Positions 23,415 through 31,621 of a DNA stretch of 34,951 bases are shown here, one piece after another (positions within the stretch are counted from its first letter, which is position 1; every line of letters starts with the position of its first letter). The notes below the pieces were generated by a model. It had not been told where the DNA came from, ran no database searches, and saw only the letters and a list, made by a program, of their open reading frames with translations. Both the position numbers and the translations under genes were made by a program. Source of the stretch: JAHEDH01 sp965364515 (GTDB lineage Bacteria; Actinomycetota; Acidimicrobiia; Spongiisociales; ZC4RG35); assembly GCA_965364515.1 (NCBI GenBank), contig CBDTXZ010000010.1:1-34951 (forward strand), given 5' to 3'.

Positions 23415-24125
23415 GTGGACCGGAACGCGCCTGGCTATCGGGGATTCAAGGACTACAAGCCACGGGTCCTTCGGATCTACGACTGGTGGGTACTCGGAGT
23501 CGTGGCGCCGCGTGTGTGGAAGATCGATGATGGTCCTGGAATCGAGCTGTATGAGCTACACATGGGACGCCGACATCTCGATGTCGGCCCAGGGACCGGG
23601 TATTTCATCTCAGAGTCGAAACCGGATTCGGACACGGCGCTGACCCTTCTCGACGCCAACCCACACGTGTTGGAGCACTGCGCTCGATCTCTCGCGGCCT
23701 GGCGACCTGAGTTGGTCGAAGCGAACGTTCTCGAGCCGCTCCCTGTGACGGGCCCCTTCGACTCGGCTGCGCTCGCTCACGTGCTTCATTGTCTCCCGTC
23801 CCCGATGGCCGCCAAGGCACCGGCAATCGAGCATGTCGCAGCGACGTTGACCGATGAAGGTGTGCTGTTCGGCGGGACCGTCCTCGGCGTTTCAGCCGAC
23901 CACTCCCGCCTTGCGAGAGCGTTTGTCCGGATGGCGAACGTTCAGGGAGGTTTCGACAACCTCGAAGACGACCTCGACGGACTGAGGCAACTGCTCGAGG
24001 CGTCGTTCCACGAGGTCTCGATCGAAGTCCCATCCGGCTCGATTGCATACTTCGTGGCGAAACGCCCGCGGAGAACTGCTCGAAACCCACGGGCAGGAGC
24101 TACACCGCCTGGCTCATCGAGATGA
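23415..24125 (+). CDS. Class I SAM-dependent methyltransferase
   Basis: The 236-residue protein has the SAM-binding glycine-rich motif LDVGPGTGYF at about 61-70, an acidic end of strand 2 (TLLDANPHVLEH) and a post-motif LAHVLHCLPS. The N-terminal YKPRVLRIYDWWVLGV segment resembles a group of small actinobacterial methyltransferases (Rv1403c-like). The acceptor is unknown. GTG 23415 is preferred over TTG 23400 because GGAAGGA lies about 5 bases upstream. Its 3' end overlaps the convergent Rieske-TPP gene by 26 bases. Confidence 0.8.
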   Translation: MDRNAPGYRGFKDYKPRVLRIYDWWVLGVVAPRVWKIDDGPGIELYELHMGRRHLDVGPGTGYFISESKPDSDTALTLLDANPHVLEHCARSLAAWRPELVEANVLEPLPVTGPFDSAALAHVLHCLPSPMAAKAPAIEHVAATLTDEGVLFGGTVLGVSADHSRLARAFVRMANVQGGFDNLEDDLDGLRQLLEASFHEVSIEVPSGSIAYFVAKRPRRTARNPRAGATPPGSSR

Positions 24126-26049
24126 CCTCGACCAGAGTCGGGCGGTCCGAGATCGCGAGGGCTTGTTCGAACACGGCCGGTAGCTCGGCGGTGTCGGACA
24201 CCCGGAAGCCGACACCGCCACACAGCCGGGCGTACTCGGCGAAGTCGGGGTTGACCAGCGACGTCTGATAGATCGGGTGGAGTGCGCCGACCTGCTCCCT
24301 GCTGATCTTGCCGAGCTCTGAGTTGTTCAAGAGCACGTGGGTGATTCCCATCCCGTACTTCACGGCGGTCGTGAACTCTGCCAGGTACTGGCCGAACCCG
24401 CCATCACCCGAGACCGAGACCACCTTTCTGCCGGTCCCGGCTGTCGCCGCCCACAGGCCCATCGCTGCGGGAAATGCGTAACCGATCGAGCCGAGGTAGC
24501 CGGACATCACCACGTCGAGACCGCGCTTGGCCTCGAGGTAGTGCCCGAAGGCATAGGTGTTGTTGCCCACGTCGACGGCCATGGCGACGTCCTCGCCCAT
24601 CGCCTCGCCGAGAGCGGCGAACACGGCGGCGGGGTGCATCCTCCCGGCGTCGTCGACCTGGGCAGCGCGGCGTGCCTTCACCTGTCGCCAATCGGCGACC
24701 CGGCGCGACATCTCCTCTCGGATCTCAGGCCGGTTCGATGGTTCGAGTCGGTCCGCCATGAGGCGCACCGTCGTTCCGATCTCGCCCCAGAGCGGGATGT
24801 CCACCGTGTGGAACTTCCCGAGGGTCATCCGATCGAAGTCGATCTGGATCGTCGGGACCCAGGTGGCGATCCCCGAATGGTTCGAGAAGGAGGCGCCGAC
24901 AACGAGCTGTGCATCGGCCTCCGCCATCATCGCCGAGGCGATCGGGGTGCCGGAGCGGCCCACGACGCCACAGGCGAGCGGGTGATCGTCGGCTATCAGG
25001 CCCTTCGCTCGGAACGTGGTGATCACGGGCGCGTCGATCTGCTCGGCGAAGGCAACCACGGCGTCGCGATGCTCACGGGCGCCGTTCCCCATGATGATGA
25101 CCGGGCGCTCCGCTCCTTCGAGCAGCTGGATCGCTCGATCGAGCTCTCTGGCGGGAGGTGTGATCTCCGGTCGTCCGAGCCGCCCGGTCTTCGGGCGTTC
25201 AGGCGGGTCCTCCAGCCCAGGGACGTCCTGGACCTCGTCGGGAAAGATCAGATGGGCGACGTCCCGCTCGACGATGGCGTGCTTCAAGGCCAGCGCCATC
25301 AACTCGCTGGCATTCTCGGCACCCAGCACGGTCTGGCTCCATTCCGCGACTGGTTGGAACGCCGATGCCAGGTCGACTTCCTGGAACGTGCCCGGGCCGA
25401 GGACCTGGGTCTTGACCTGACCCGTGAGTGCGAGGATCGGTGCCCGATCGAGCTTGGCGTCCCACAGGCCGGTGAGCAGATTGGTCGCTCCTGGTCCGGC
25501 GATCGAGAAGCACGCCGCCGGTCGTCCGGTGAGCTTGGCGTATCCCGACGCTGCGAACGAGGCTGCCCCTTCGTGGCGGATGCCGATGTATCGGAGTCTG
25601 CCGTCCTCCTCGGCCAACCTGAGTGCGTCGGCGAGGCCGAGGTTCGAGTGCCCGACCATTCCGAACACCGTGTCCACCCCCCAGTCCGTCATGACGTCGA
25701 CCATCTGGTCCATCGCGGTGACGGTTCGGCTCCGAACGGGCAACTCGACGTACAGGCCGTCCTCGCGTTCGTCTACCGGGAAGCACGTGGCCGTGTCGTC
25801 GAACCCCTCAGGTGGCTCTCCGCTGATCGGGTCGTACTCATAACCGTGCCACGGGCATCGCAGCCACCCTCGACTGCCGAGCTCTCCGTCGCCGAGTGGT
25901 CCGCCCTGATGGGGACAGCGGTTGTCCAGCACCCCAAAGCCTCGTTCCGTGCGAGTGACCGCCAAGGCCATGTCGTTGACGACCACGGTCGTGACACGCC
26001 CTTCCTCGAGCCCGCCGTGATCGATTCGAAACCACTCGCATTCAGACAT
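24100..26049 (-). CDS. Rieske [2Fe-2S] domain fused to a TPP-dependent enzyme (pyruvate oxidase-like)
   Basis: Residues 1-105 form a Rieske ferredoxin domain with ligands C45-P-H47 and C65-P-W-H68. Residues 110-649 are a complete TPP enzyme of the acetolactate synthase/pyruvate oxidase family. The activating glutamate is E160 (IRHEG). The FAD/middle domain spans about 300-430, and the metal/TPP motif GDGGFGQYLAE...LLNN lies near 560. The closest look is PoxB-like (SIAGPGATNLLTGLWDA, GTFQEVD), but the membrane-binding C-terminal peptide of PoxB is absent. An Fe-S domain fused in the same chain could take electrons from FAD or TPP intermediates. The substrate is unknown. ATG has GGAGG upstream. 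Confidence 0.9.
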   Translation of the reverse strand: MSECEWFRIDHGGLEEGRVTTVVVNDMALAVTRTERGFGVLDNRCPHQGGPLGDGELGSRGWLRCPWHGYEYDPISGEPPEGFDDTATCFPVDEREDGLYVELPVRSRTVTAMDQMVDVMTDWGVDTVFGMVGHSNLGLADALRLAEEDGRLRYIGIRHEGAASFAASGYAKLTGRPAACFSIAGPGATNLLTGLWDAKLDRAPILALTGQVKTQVLGPGTFQEVDLASAFQPVAEWSQTVLGAENASELMALALKHAIVERDVAHLIFPDEVQDVPGLEDPPERPKTGRLGRPEITPPARELDRAIQLLEGAERPVIIMGNGAREHRDAVVAFAEQIDAPVITTFRAKGLIADDHPLACGVVGRSGTPIASAMMAEADAQLVVGASFSNHSGIATWVPTIQIDFDRMTLGKFHTVDIPLWGEIGTTVRLMADRLEPSNRPEIREEMSRRVADWRQVKARRAAQVDDAGRMHPAAVFAALGEAMGEDVAMAVDVGNNTYAFGHYLEAKRGLDVVMSGYLGSIGYAFPAAMGLWAATAGTGRKVVSVSGDGGFGQYLAEFTTAVKYGMGITHVLLNNSELGKISREQVGALHPIYQTSLVNPDFAEYARLCGGVGFRVSDTAELPAVFEQALAISDRPTLVEVISMSQAV

Positions 26050-26141
26050 TCGTCCTCCGTTTCGCTCCGGAACCTATCGGCGGCGACCGCGGAATACCCG
26101 ACGTCAGCCCGTCTACGGACGGGACTCCGACATTCGTTCGG

Positions 26142-26912
26142 TCAGCCGCGGTTCGACACCAGCTCGGCGACCAGTTCGGGGACCATCTCGCCTGCGAGTC
26201 CGTCGACGATCACCTGTGCCAAAGCGTCGTGCTCCGTCGGGCCTTTGTTGATGATGACCATCGGCTCTCCACGCCGCCGCACGGACAGCGGGAAGTCGGC
26301 CGCCGGATACACCGACAGTGTCGAGCCGATCACGAGGACCGCATCTGCTTCGTCGCTGAACCGCTGTGCTTTGGTGATCTCCTGTTGCGGCAGGAGCTCT
26401 CCGAACATCACGGTGGACGGTTTGAGGATTCCACCGCAGTCGACACAAGCGGGGTCCACCTCACCCTGGTCGACTCGTTCGAGCACGGCTTCGATCGGCT
26501 GTTCGGCGGCACAGCCGAGACACACCACCCTGCGAACGTCCCCGTGGATCTCGGAGACCACGTGACGTGGCAGCCCGGACACCAGGTGAAGCCCATCGAC
26601 GTTCTGCGTGATCACCCCCGACGTCAGTCCGGCGTCCCAGAGTCGGGCAACGGCGTGGTGAGCGGGATTCGGAGAGATGTCGGATCGGGCTCCCCAGAGC
26701 GCACCGTCGGCATGCATTCGCCATCCCTCGATGCGGCGCTGTTGCACCCCGACATATCGGTCGATGGTGAAATCCTCGGGGTCGACCCTGGTCCAGAGCC
26801 CGTTCGGGCCGCGGAAGTCGGGGATGCCGCTCTCGGTGGAGATGCCCGCTCCGGTGTAGACGAGGATGCGCTCCTTTCGGGCGAGAGCGGCAACCGCGCG
26901 CTCCAGGCTCAT
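26142..26912 (-). CDS. Sirtuin (SIR2) NAD-dependent protein deacylase
   Basis: The 256-residue sirtuin has GAGIS 21-25, PDFRG 31-35, TQNVDGLH 102-109 with catalytic H123 (HGDVRR), and zinc cysteines C131, C134, C156, C159. GSTLSV and INKGPTEHD line the NAD site. It removes acyl groups from lysines using NAD. The Tyr-x-x-Arg pair that marks SIRT5-type desuccinylases is not obvious: HADGALWGARSD occupies that loop. A clean GGAGG precedes the ATG. It lies 92 bases upstream of the Rieske-TPP gene on the same strand, so an operon is possible. Confidence 0.92.
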   Translation of the reverse strand: MSLERAVAALARKERILVYTGAGISTESGIPDFRGPNGLWTRVDPEDFTIDRYVGVQQRRIEGWRMHADGALWGARSDISPNPAHHAVARLWDAGLTSGVITQNVDGLHLVSGLPRHVVSEIHGDVRRVVCLGCAAEQPIEAVLERVDQGEVDPACVDCGGILKPSTVMFGELLPQQEITKAQRFSDEADAVLVIGSTLSVYPAADFPLSVRRRGEPMVIINKGPTEHDALAQVIVDGLAGEMVPELVAELVSNRG

Positions 26913-26930
26913 CCGTCCTCCAGACGCACG

Positions 26931-26954
26931 AAAGGGCGGACCAGTGGTCCACCC
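26931..26954 (-). terminator. Terminator behind the small 27-kb gene
   Basis: On the minus strand GGGTGGACC pairs with GGTCCGCCC (9 bp, one G-U) around a 3-base loop, followed by TTTCGT. It lies between the small protein gene and the sirtuin gene and should separate their transcripts. Confidence 0.6.
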
Positions 26955-26979
26955 TCTCGGTGTGAGCTCTCGGTGTGGC

Positions 26980-27138
26980 TCAGACGCCGACCGTGTTGCG
27001 CTCTTCCATCTCCACGAAGATCGATCGGACGTCCAGTGCGAAATCGATGATGTGAGCGGGCAGAACTGCGCCGTGCTTCTCGAGAAACTCGTCGACGACG
27101 ATGGTTCCTTTGCGAGTGTCGGTCATTGTCGTCTCCAT
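26980..27138 (-). CDS. Small conserved-looking protein of unknown function (52 residues)
   Basis: The peptide METTMTDTRKGTIVVDEF... continues as LEKHGAVLPAHIIDFALDVRSIFVEMEERN. It is acidic, soluble and predicted mostly helical. ATG 27138 is preferred because AGAGGTGG lies 6 bases upstream; ATG 27126 (MTDTR) with GGAGA is the alternative. It has its own terminator, so it looks like a real single-gene transcript. I do not recognise the family. Confidence 0.55.
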   Translation of the reverse strand: METTMTDTRKGTIVVDEFLEKHGAVLPAHIIDFALDVRSIFVEMEERNTVGV

Positions 27139-27238
27139 TTCTGTTCCACCTCTTTCAACACCAATTCTGGTGCCACCCATTCCCTATCGGCAATCGCCCG
27201 CCAGGGTTGCGGGAAATGCGCCGTTCTCTCCCGAGACG

Positions 27239-28732
27239 TCAGCGCCTCATATCGTCATCGTACTGCGTCGCACGGCTCCGGACCGTGTACACCGAGTCAC
27301 CGCTCAGAATCCCGCCTCGTCCGAACAGCCTGCCGAACTGCCAGTTGGACAATCCGAGCTCGGGCTTGTCGAGAGCGAATTGACCGTCGACCCAACGGGT
27401 GAACCCGTCGCCGACGAATGGGGAGTCGATCTCGTCGAAGAAGCGGTCGACCCGTGTCGTGTCCCGGCTGATCAGACTCGCAGCGAATCGCGGGCTCAGT
27501 GTGTTGAACAGCTCGATGGCGTGATCGACGTCACTCACGATGGCAAGCGTCACCTCGGGGCTGTCTTCCCATTCCCACTCCCGCCCGAGCTCCTCCCAGC
27601 TCAACGTGGACGTCCCCGGCTCGGTGACCAGACCCTCGGCTCTCGAGATCCCGACGGGCTCGAACCACTCGTCGGGAATGGAGGATGTCTGGGTTTCGAC
27701 CACCCAGAGCTTGGGATGTGCACCCCGCAGCTCTGCGGCCTCGGTGAGTGCCATCAGGAACAACGGCACGAGCTCGGGGGCGGCGGCTTCGGTGATGCAG
27801 CACGTGTTCAGGGTGTTGCACACCTTGCGGTCGAGAGAGTTGACGATCGAGGAGCGGAACCGGGCCGGATCAGCGTCGGTGTCCGCCACGATCCAGGCCC
27901 CGCCGGTCCCGTGCAGGCTGACGGGGATTCCGGCCTGTCTCGCCACGGCTCCGAGCTGAGCCACCGCTCGTCCGGAGCCGCGGGCGACGGCCAGCGCCAG
28001 CTCCGACATCGAGAACAGTGCCCAGCCGGCCGCGCGTTCGGGCGAATCGACCAGGCTCACTGCTCCGGGCGGGAGGCCAGAGCTCTCGAGGGCGGGGTTG
28101 AGCGCATGCGCCACGATCGCCCGGGCGGTGCCGAGCGCGTCGGAGCCGATCCGGAACACGACGGAGTTGCCCGATCGAAGCACACCGGTGGCATCTGCGA
28201 AGACGTTCGGTCGCCCCTCGAAGACGAAACCCACCGGGCCGACTCCTGCGAGAACCTGGTCGAGCTTCCAGCCGTCGTGTTCGACGGTCTCGGTGATCCG
28301 ACCACGGATCGAGGGCGCAGCGGCCCACGAGCGGAGCCCGTCGATCATGTCCCTTCGCATCTTCTCCGTGAGCTCGAGTCGGGTGGTCGAGCGCCCGCGA
28401 GCCACCGCAGACACCATGTCGGCGGCGTTCGCCTCGGCGATCGGAGCGAACGAGCCGTCGTCGGCGAGCCGGTCGGCGAAGGCCTCGTAGAATGCCGTGA
28501 TCGCCTCGTCGGGCACAGAGCGAAGACCGGCGAACGCTTCGGATGCGGCATCGACGGCCACCGACGCCGTGGTCCATGCGGCCTCGGGGATGTGGAGGAG
28601 GTCGCCGGTGTCCTGCACGACGACCAGCCGATCGCCTTCGGAGAACGCAGCGGCGAGTTCTTCGGAAACGTGGGTGACCTGATCGCCACCCCACGGGATG
28701 GGCATGCCGGCTGTGAGGGAGACGAGTTTCAT
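27239..28732 (-). CDS. Glutamate-5-semialdehyde dehydrogenase-like (ProA-like), divergent and extended
   Basis: The 497-residue aldehyde-dehydrogenase-fold protein aligns with ProA over PVGFVFEGRPNVFADATGVLRSGNSVVFR (nucleotide site), HGTGGAWIVAD, catalytic-Cys region KVCNTLNTCC, and DGFTRWVDG near the C terminus. ProA reduces gamma-glutamyl phosphate in proline synthesis. Here there are about 60-80 extra N-terminal residues (GDRLVVVQDTGDLLHIP...) and a longer insertion before the C terminus, compared with the usual ~417. The normal ARGPMG motif is replaced by FGRGGILSG. proB is not adjacent. It may be a paralogue with another acyl-phosphate or aldehyde substrate, so I give no symbol. Confidence 0.75.
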   Translation of the reverse strand: MKLVSLTAGMPIPWGGDQVTHVSEELAAAFSEGDRLVVVQDTGDLLHIPEAAWTTASVAVDAASEAFAGLRSVPDEAITAFYEAFADRLADDGSFAPIAEANAADMVSAVARGRSTTRLELTEKMRRDMIDGLRSWAAAPSIRGRITETVEHDGWKLDQVLAGVGPVGFVFEGRPNVFADATGVLRSGNSVVFRIGSDALGTARAIVAHALNPALESSGLPPGAVSLVDSPERAAGWALFSMSELALAVARGSGRAVAQLGAVARQAGIPVSLHGTGGAWIVADTDADPARFRSSIVNSLDRKVCNTLNTCCITEAAAPELVPLFLMALTEAAELRGAHPKLWVVETQTSSIPDEWFEPVGISRAEGLVTEPGTSTLSWEELGREWEWEDSPEVTLAIVSDVDHAIELFNTLSPRFAASLISRDTTRVDRFFDEIDSPFVGDGFTRWVDGQFALDKPELGLSNWQFGRLFGRGGILSGDSVYTVRSRATQYDDDMRR

Positions 28733-28759
28733 GAGTGCCGTGCAGGGTAAGGGAGTTCG
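28733..28759. promoter_or_regulatory. 27-base divergent gap between ProA-like and MFS genes
   Basis: The two start codons are only 27 bases apart. On the minus strand TACCCT (28744-28749) is a possible -10 for a nearly leaderless ProA-like message. On the plus strand GGGAG sits 4 bases before the MFS ATG. At least one promoter must reach into the opposite gene. Confidence 0.3.
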
Positions 28760-30007
28760 ATGCCCGAAAACGAAGAATCGAGATCCGGTCGGCAACTGAT
28801 CGCCGACCGCAGGTTCGGGCCGTACTTCTTCGGCAATCTCTTCTCGAACGCCGGCAATTGGTTCCAGAACATCGCCGCCGGCGTGCTGGTGTTCGAGATC
28901 ACCGGATCCAACACCAGAGTCGGGCTGATCTCGGCGATCCAGTTCGGATCCATTCTCCTGTTCACCCTCTGGGCTGGGAAGCTGAGCGATCGGGTGAACC
29001 GACGGCGCATGCTGCTGTTCTCCCAGATCCTCGCCTGGCTCGGCGCGGTCGGCCTTGCCATCGCGATCCTGGTGATCGGGGAGGAGAATCTCACCAACCC
29101 GCTCCCCGTGTACCTGGCGACGGCGGTGATCGGCACCGGATACGCGCTCAGCCTTCCGGCGCTCCAGGCGCTGGTCCCTGCCCTCGTCCGACCGGGTGAC
29201 CTCAGGCAGGCCATCGCTCTGAATTCCGTCACCTTCAACCTGGCGCGAGCCTTCGGGCCGGCCGTCGCCGGTTGGGTGGTGGCGGCCTTCGGTGCAGGTG
29301 TGGCGTTCGGGGTCAATGCTCTGTCGTTCCTTCCGCTGATCATCGTGCTCACCGTGATTCGCCAGCGGGAAGTGGACATGTCCGGCGAGTCAGACGGGTC
29401 GATCGGAGAGTCCTTCCGGATCGCCTTCGGGGACCGGCGCATCCTGATCCCATTGATCGGAACCCTCGCGATCGGATTCGGCTCGGACCCGGTCAACACA
29501 CTCAGCCCTGCCATTGCGGATCTCTTCGGTGAGGACCGAGCGTTCGTCGGCCTGCTGGTTGCCTCGTTCGGGGCGGGTGCGGCGCTGGCGGCGTTCCGGC
29601 TCGGCAGCTTCGTGAAGTCGATGGAGGCCGAGCGGGCCGGCGCGTACGGTCTGGGAGTGCTCGCCGTGGGGATGGCGACGCTCGCCGTTGCGCCCGATCG
29701 CTGGGTGGCGCTCGGGGCATTGGCCGTCGCAGGCGTCGGATTCATCGGAGCGATCACGGCTTTGAACTCGGCGATCCAGGATCGGATCGCAGAGGAGGTG
29801 CGGGGGAGAGTCATGGCGATCTGGTCGGTCTTCTTCCTGGGGGTTCGCCCGATCGCTGCGCTGGTAGATGGTGCAGTCGCCGACGCCGTTTCGGTTCGCG
29901 CCGGGGTCGCCGTCCCGGCCCTGGTCGCCGGGGGCATGGCCGTCTGGTTGCGCAGCAAGGTCGGCAGTGATGGGACGGTCCCCCGAGAGCGGGCCCCGGC
30001 GGCCTGA
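28760..30007 (+). CDS. MFS transporter, EntS/MFS_3-like exporter
   Basis: The 415-residue membrane protein has about 10-12 hydrophobic helices and the MFS loop signature GKLSDRVNRRRML between helices 2 and 3 (about 73-85). FGNLFSNAGNWFQNIAAGVLVF and LVPALVRPGDLRQAIALNSVTFNLARAFGPAVAG are typical of the MFS_3 group that includes the enterobactin exporter EntS and macrolide exporters. The substrate is unknown, and no siderophore or antibiotic gene is nearby. GGGAG lies 4 bases before the ATG. Confidence 0.85.
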   Translation: MPENEESRSGRQLIADRRFGPYFFGNLFSNAGNWFQNIAAGVLVFEITGSNTRVGLISAIQFGSILLFTLWAGKLSDRVNRRRMLLFSQILAWLGAVGLAIAILVIGEENLTNPLPVYLATAVIGTGYALSLPALQALVPALVRPGDLRQAIALNSVTFNLARAFGPAVAGWVVAAFGAGVAFGVNALSFLPLIIVLTVIRQREVDMSGESDGSIGESFRIAFGDRRILIPLIGTLAIGFGSDPVNTLSPAIADLFGEDRAFVGLLVASFGAGAALAAFRLGSFVKSMEAERAGAYGLGVLAVGMATLAVAPDRWVALGALAVAGVGFIGAITALNSAIQDRIAEEVRGRVMAIWSVFFLGVRPIAALVDGAVADAVSVRAGVAVPALVAGGMAVWLRSKVGSDGTVPRERAPAA

Positions 30008-30020
30008 GAGACCGGCGTTC

Positions 30021-30026
30021 TAGGAT
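30021..30026 (+). promoter_or_regulatory. Putative leaderless -10 element (TAGGAT)
   Basis: TAGGAT fits TANNNT and ends 6 bases before ATG 30033. No ribosome site is present. Confidence 0.42.
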
Positions 30027-30032
30027 CCGGCC

Positions 30033-30449
30033 ATGGACTGGACCGGATTCGTCGAAGCCGCCACCGCCACGAACTGGCTCGCATATCTCGGCACTGCCGA
30101 CGGTTCTGGGCGACCGCACGTGTCTGTTGTCGCTCCTGGCTTTTCGGAGGGCTCGGTGTGGTTTGCCACCCGACCGGGGTCGAAGAAGCTCCGGAACATC
30201 GGAGAGAATCCCCACGTCGGGTTTCACTGGCCGGTCGGCGGGGCTGGACCGGGAGAGCTGGCCGCCTGGGGCCGGGCGGTGGTTCATTCGGCCGACGAGC
30301 GCGACCGTATCTGGAACGCCGGGATCTTCACCTACGACCTCGCCCAGTTCTTCGGCTCTCCGGACAACCCCGACCTGGCGTTCGTCGAGGTCGCCATCGA
30401 CCGGGCCCGTCTGCTCGGTCCCGACTTCCAAGCCGACCGCTACCCCTGA
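30033..30449 (+). CDS. Pyridoxamine 5'-phosphate oxidase-fold protein
   Basis: The 138-residue split-barrel protein carries LGTADGSGRPHVSVVAP (about 19-35), VWFATRPGSKKLRNIGENPHVGFHW (about 42-66) and GRAVVHSADER, the pattern of small PNPOx-like flavin or F420 proteins. In actinobacteria this fold often serves F420-dependent reductases or haem oxygenation. The cofactor cannot be fixed from sequence. It appears to be a single gene with its own leaderless start. Confidence 0.8.
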   Translation: MDWTGFVEAATATNWLAYLGTADGSGRPHVSVVAPGFSEGSVWFATRPGSKKLRNIGENPHVGFHWPVGGAGPGELAAWGRAVVHSADERDRIWNAGIFTYDLAQFFGSPDNPDLAFVEVAIDRARLLGPDFQADRYP

Positions 30450-30457
30450 GCCGCGTC

Positions 30458-30508
30458 CGTTCTTGTGACGGGAACCACTGCTATACGGGCATAAACGTCA
30501 CAAGAACG
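30458..30508. repeat. Long 13-bp perfect inverted repeat between convergent genes
   Basis: CGTTCTTGTGACG (30458-30470) and CGTCACAAGAACG (30496-30508) are perfectly complementary around a 25-base spacer. It fills the gap between the PNPOx-like and GST genes. There is no T tract, so it is not a standard terminator. It could be a palindromic extragenic element, a MITE-like remnant or a termination/processing hairpin. Confidence 0.6.
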
Positions 30509-30509
30509 A

Positions 30510-31541
30510 TCAAGTCACCAGGGCCGGGTTTGCGGTGATCGGGACGCGCTCCTCTGGTCTCACCGGCGGAGGCGGCGTGCCGTCGCCGAACGGGCGGCCG
30601 CCCAGACCCTCGCGTCCATGGGGCGTCGCCCAGTTCTCGAGTCGGGGGCCCATTGGCACGATCCCGGTCGGGTTGATGTCGGTGTGGACCTCGTAGTAGT
30701 GCTGTTTGATCTGAGTGAAGTCGACCGTGTCGCCGAAGCCGGGGGTCTGGAACAGGTCCCGGGCGTACGCCCACAGCGCAGGCATCTCGATCAGCTTGTT
30801 GCGGTTGCACTTGAAGTGGTTGTGGTACACCGAGTCGAAGCGCACCAGCGTCGTGAAGAGCCGGATGTCGGCCTCGGTGATCGTGTCGCCCACCAGGTAT
30901 CGCTGAGAGCTGAGCCGTTCCTCGAGCCAATCCAACCGATCGAAGAGTGCCGTGTAGGCACGCTCGTACGAGCGTGACGTGCCGGCGAATCCCGCCTTGT
31001 AGACGCCGTTGTTCACATCGTGGTAGACGAGCTTCGCAACCTCATCGATCTCGTCTCTGAGTTGCTCGGGGTAGAGATCCGGGGCTCCCTCGCGGTGGTG
31101 GTCGGCCCATTCGAGGCTGAAGTCGATCGTGATCTGGCGGAAGTCGTTGGTGACCACGCCGCCGGTCGGGATGTCGACGATGGCGGGCACGGTGATCCCT
31201 CGTTCGTATCCGGGATAGGACGTGAAATACGCCTCCTGGAGGCGTTCGATTCCGAGCACCGGATCGACTCCTCCTGGATCGAGATCGAAGGTCCAGCTCC
31301 GGGCATCGTGAGTCGGGCCGCACAAGCCCATCGAGATGGCGTCCTCGAGCCCCAGCAGTCTCCGGACGATGATCGTGCGATTCGCCCACGGACAAGCTCG
31401 CGCAGCCACCAGCCGATACCGGCCGGCCTCGACCGGCCAGCCCTCGCTTCCATCCTTGGTGATGCGTGTGTTGATGTATCTGGTGTCGCGCTCGAAACTC
31501 GGCTCGACGTACGTGCCCTTCTCGGTGGTTGCGTTGCTCAT
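30510..31541 (-). CDS. Glutathionyl-hydroquinone reductase-like glutathione S-transferase
   Basis: The 343-residue protein has an N-terminal thioredoxin-like domain with the catalytic C50-P-W motif (AARACPWANR) and a helical C-terminal domain (GDTITEADIRLFTTLVRFD). This is the YqjG/EcfG/ECM4 group, which reduces glutathionyl-hydroquinones through a mixed disulfide on Cys50. Actinobacteria make mycothiol rather than glutathione, so the physiological thiol may be mycothiol. The start ATG 31541 sits in a palindrome and lacks a ribosome site. TAGCTT 8 bases upstream suggests a nearly leaderless message. A TTG two codons upstream is possible. Confidence 0.88.
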   Translation of the reverse strand: MSNATTEKGTYVEPSFERDTRYINTRITKDGSEGWPVEAGRYRLVAARACPWANRTIIVRRLLGLEDAISMGLCGPTHDARSWTFDLDPGGVDPVLGIERLQEAYFTSYPGYERGITVPAIVDIPTGGVVTNDFRQITIDFSLEWADHHREGAPDLYPEQLRDEIDEVAKLVYHDVNNGVYKAGFAGTSRSYERAYTALFDRLDWLEERLSSQRYLVGDTITEADIRLFTTLVRFDSVYHNHFKCNRNKLIEMPALWAYARDLFQTPGFGDTVDFTQIKQHYYEVHTDINPTGIVPMGPRLENWATPHGREGLGGRPFGDGTPPPPVRPEERVPITANPALVT

Positions 31542-31549
31542 GAGCAACG
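31532..31549. promoter_or_regulatory. 18-base perfect palindrome covering the GST start codon
   Basis: cGTTGCTCATGAGCAACg is a perfect palindrome whose centre contains the GST start codon. It lies immediately next to a TAGCTT -10-like box on that strand, so a bound dimer would block transcription start. The form suits a MarR- or TetR-type redox regulator. A mRNA hairpin hiding the start codon is an alternative. Confidence 0.5.
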
Positions 31550-31621
31550 AAGCTACCGAGAGGTGGTTGCTACCTGCATTGATCGCGAACTGTCGTATCG
31601 TGACGCCACGGAGGTCGAAGC

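Noticed and set aside
24337..26565. 742-residue plus-strand frame opposite the Rieske-TPP gene and sirtuin
   Set aside because: It crosses two well-supported genes antisense and has no recognisable motif.
27101..28750. 549-residue plus-strand frame opposite the ProA-like gene
   Set aside because: Shadow frame without family motifs; the minus strand has ALDH/ProA signatures.
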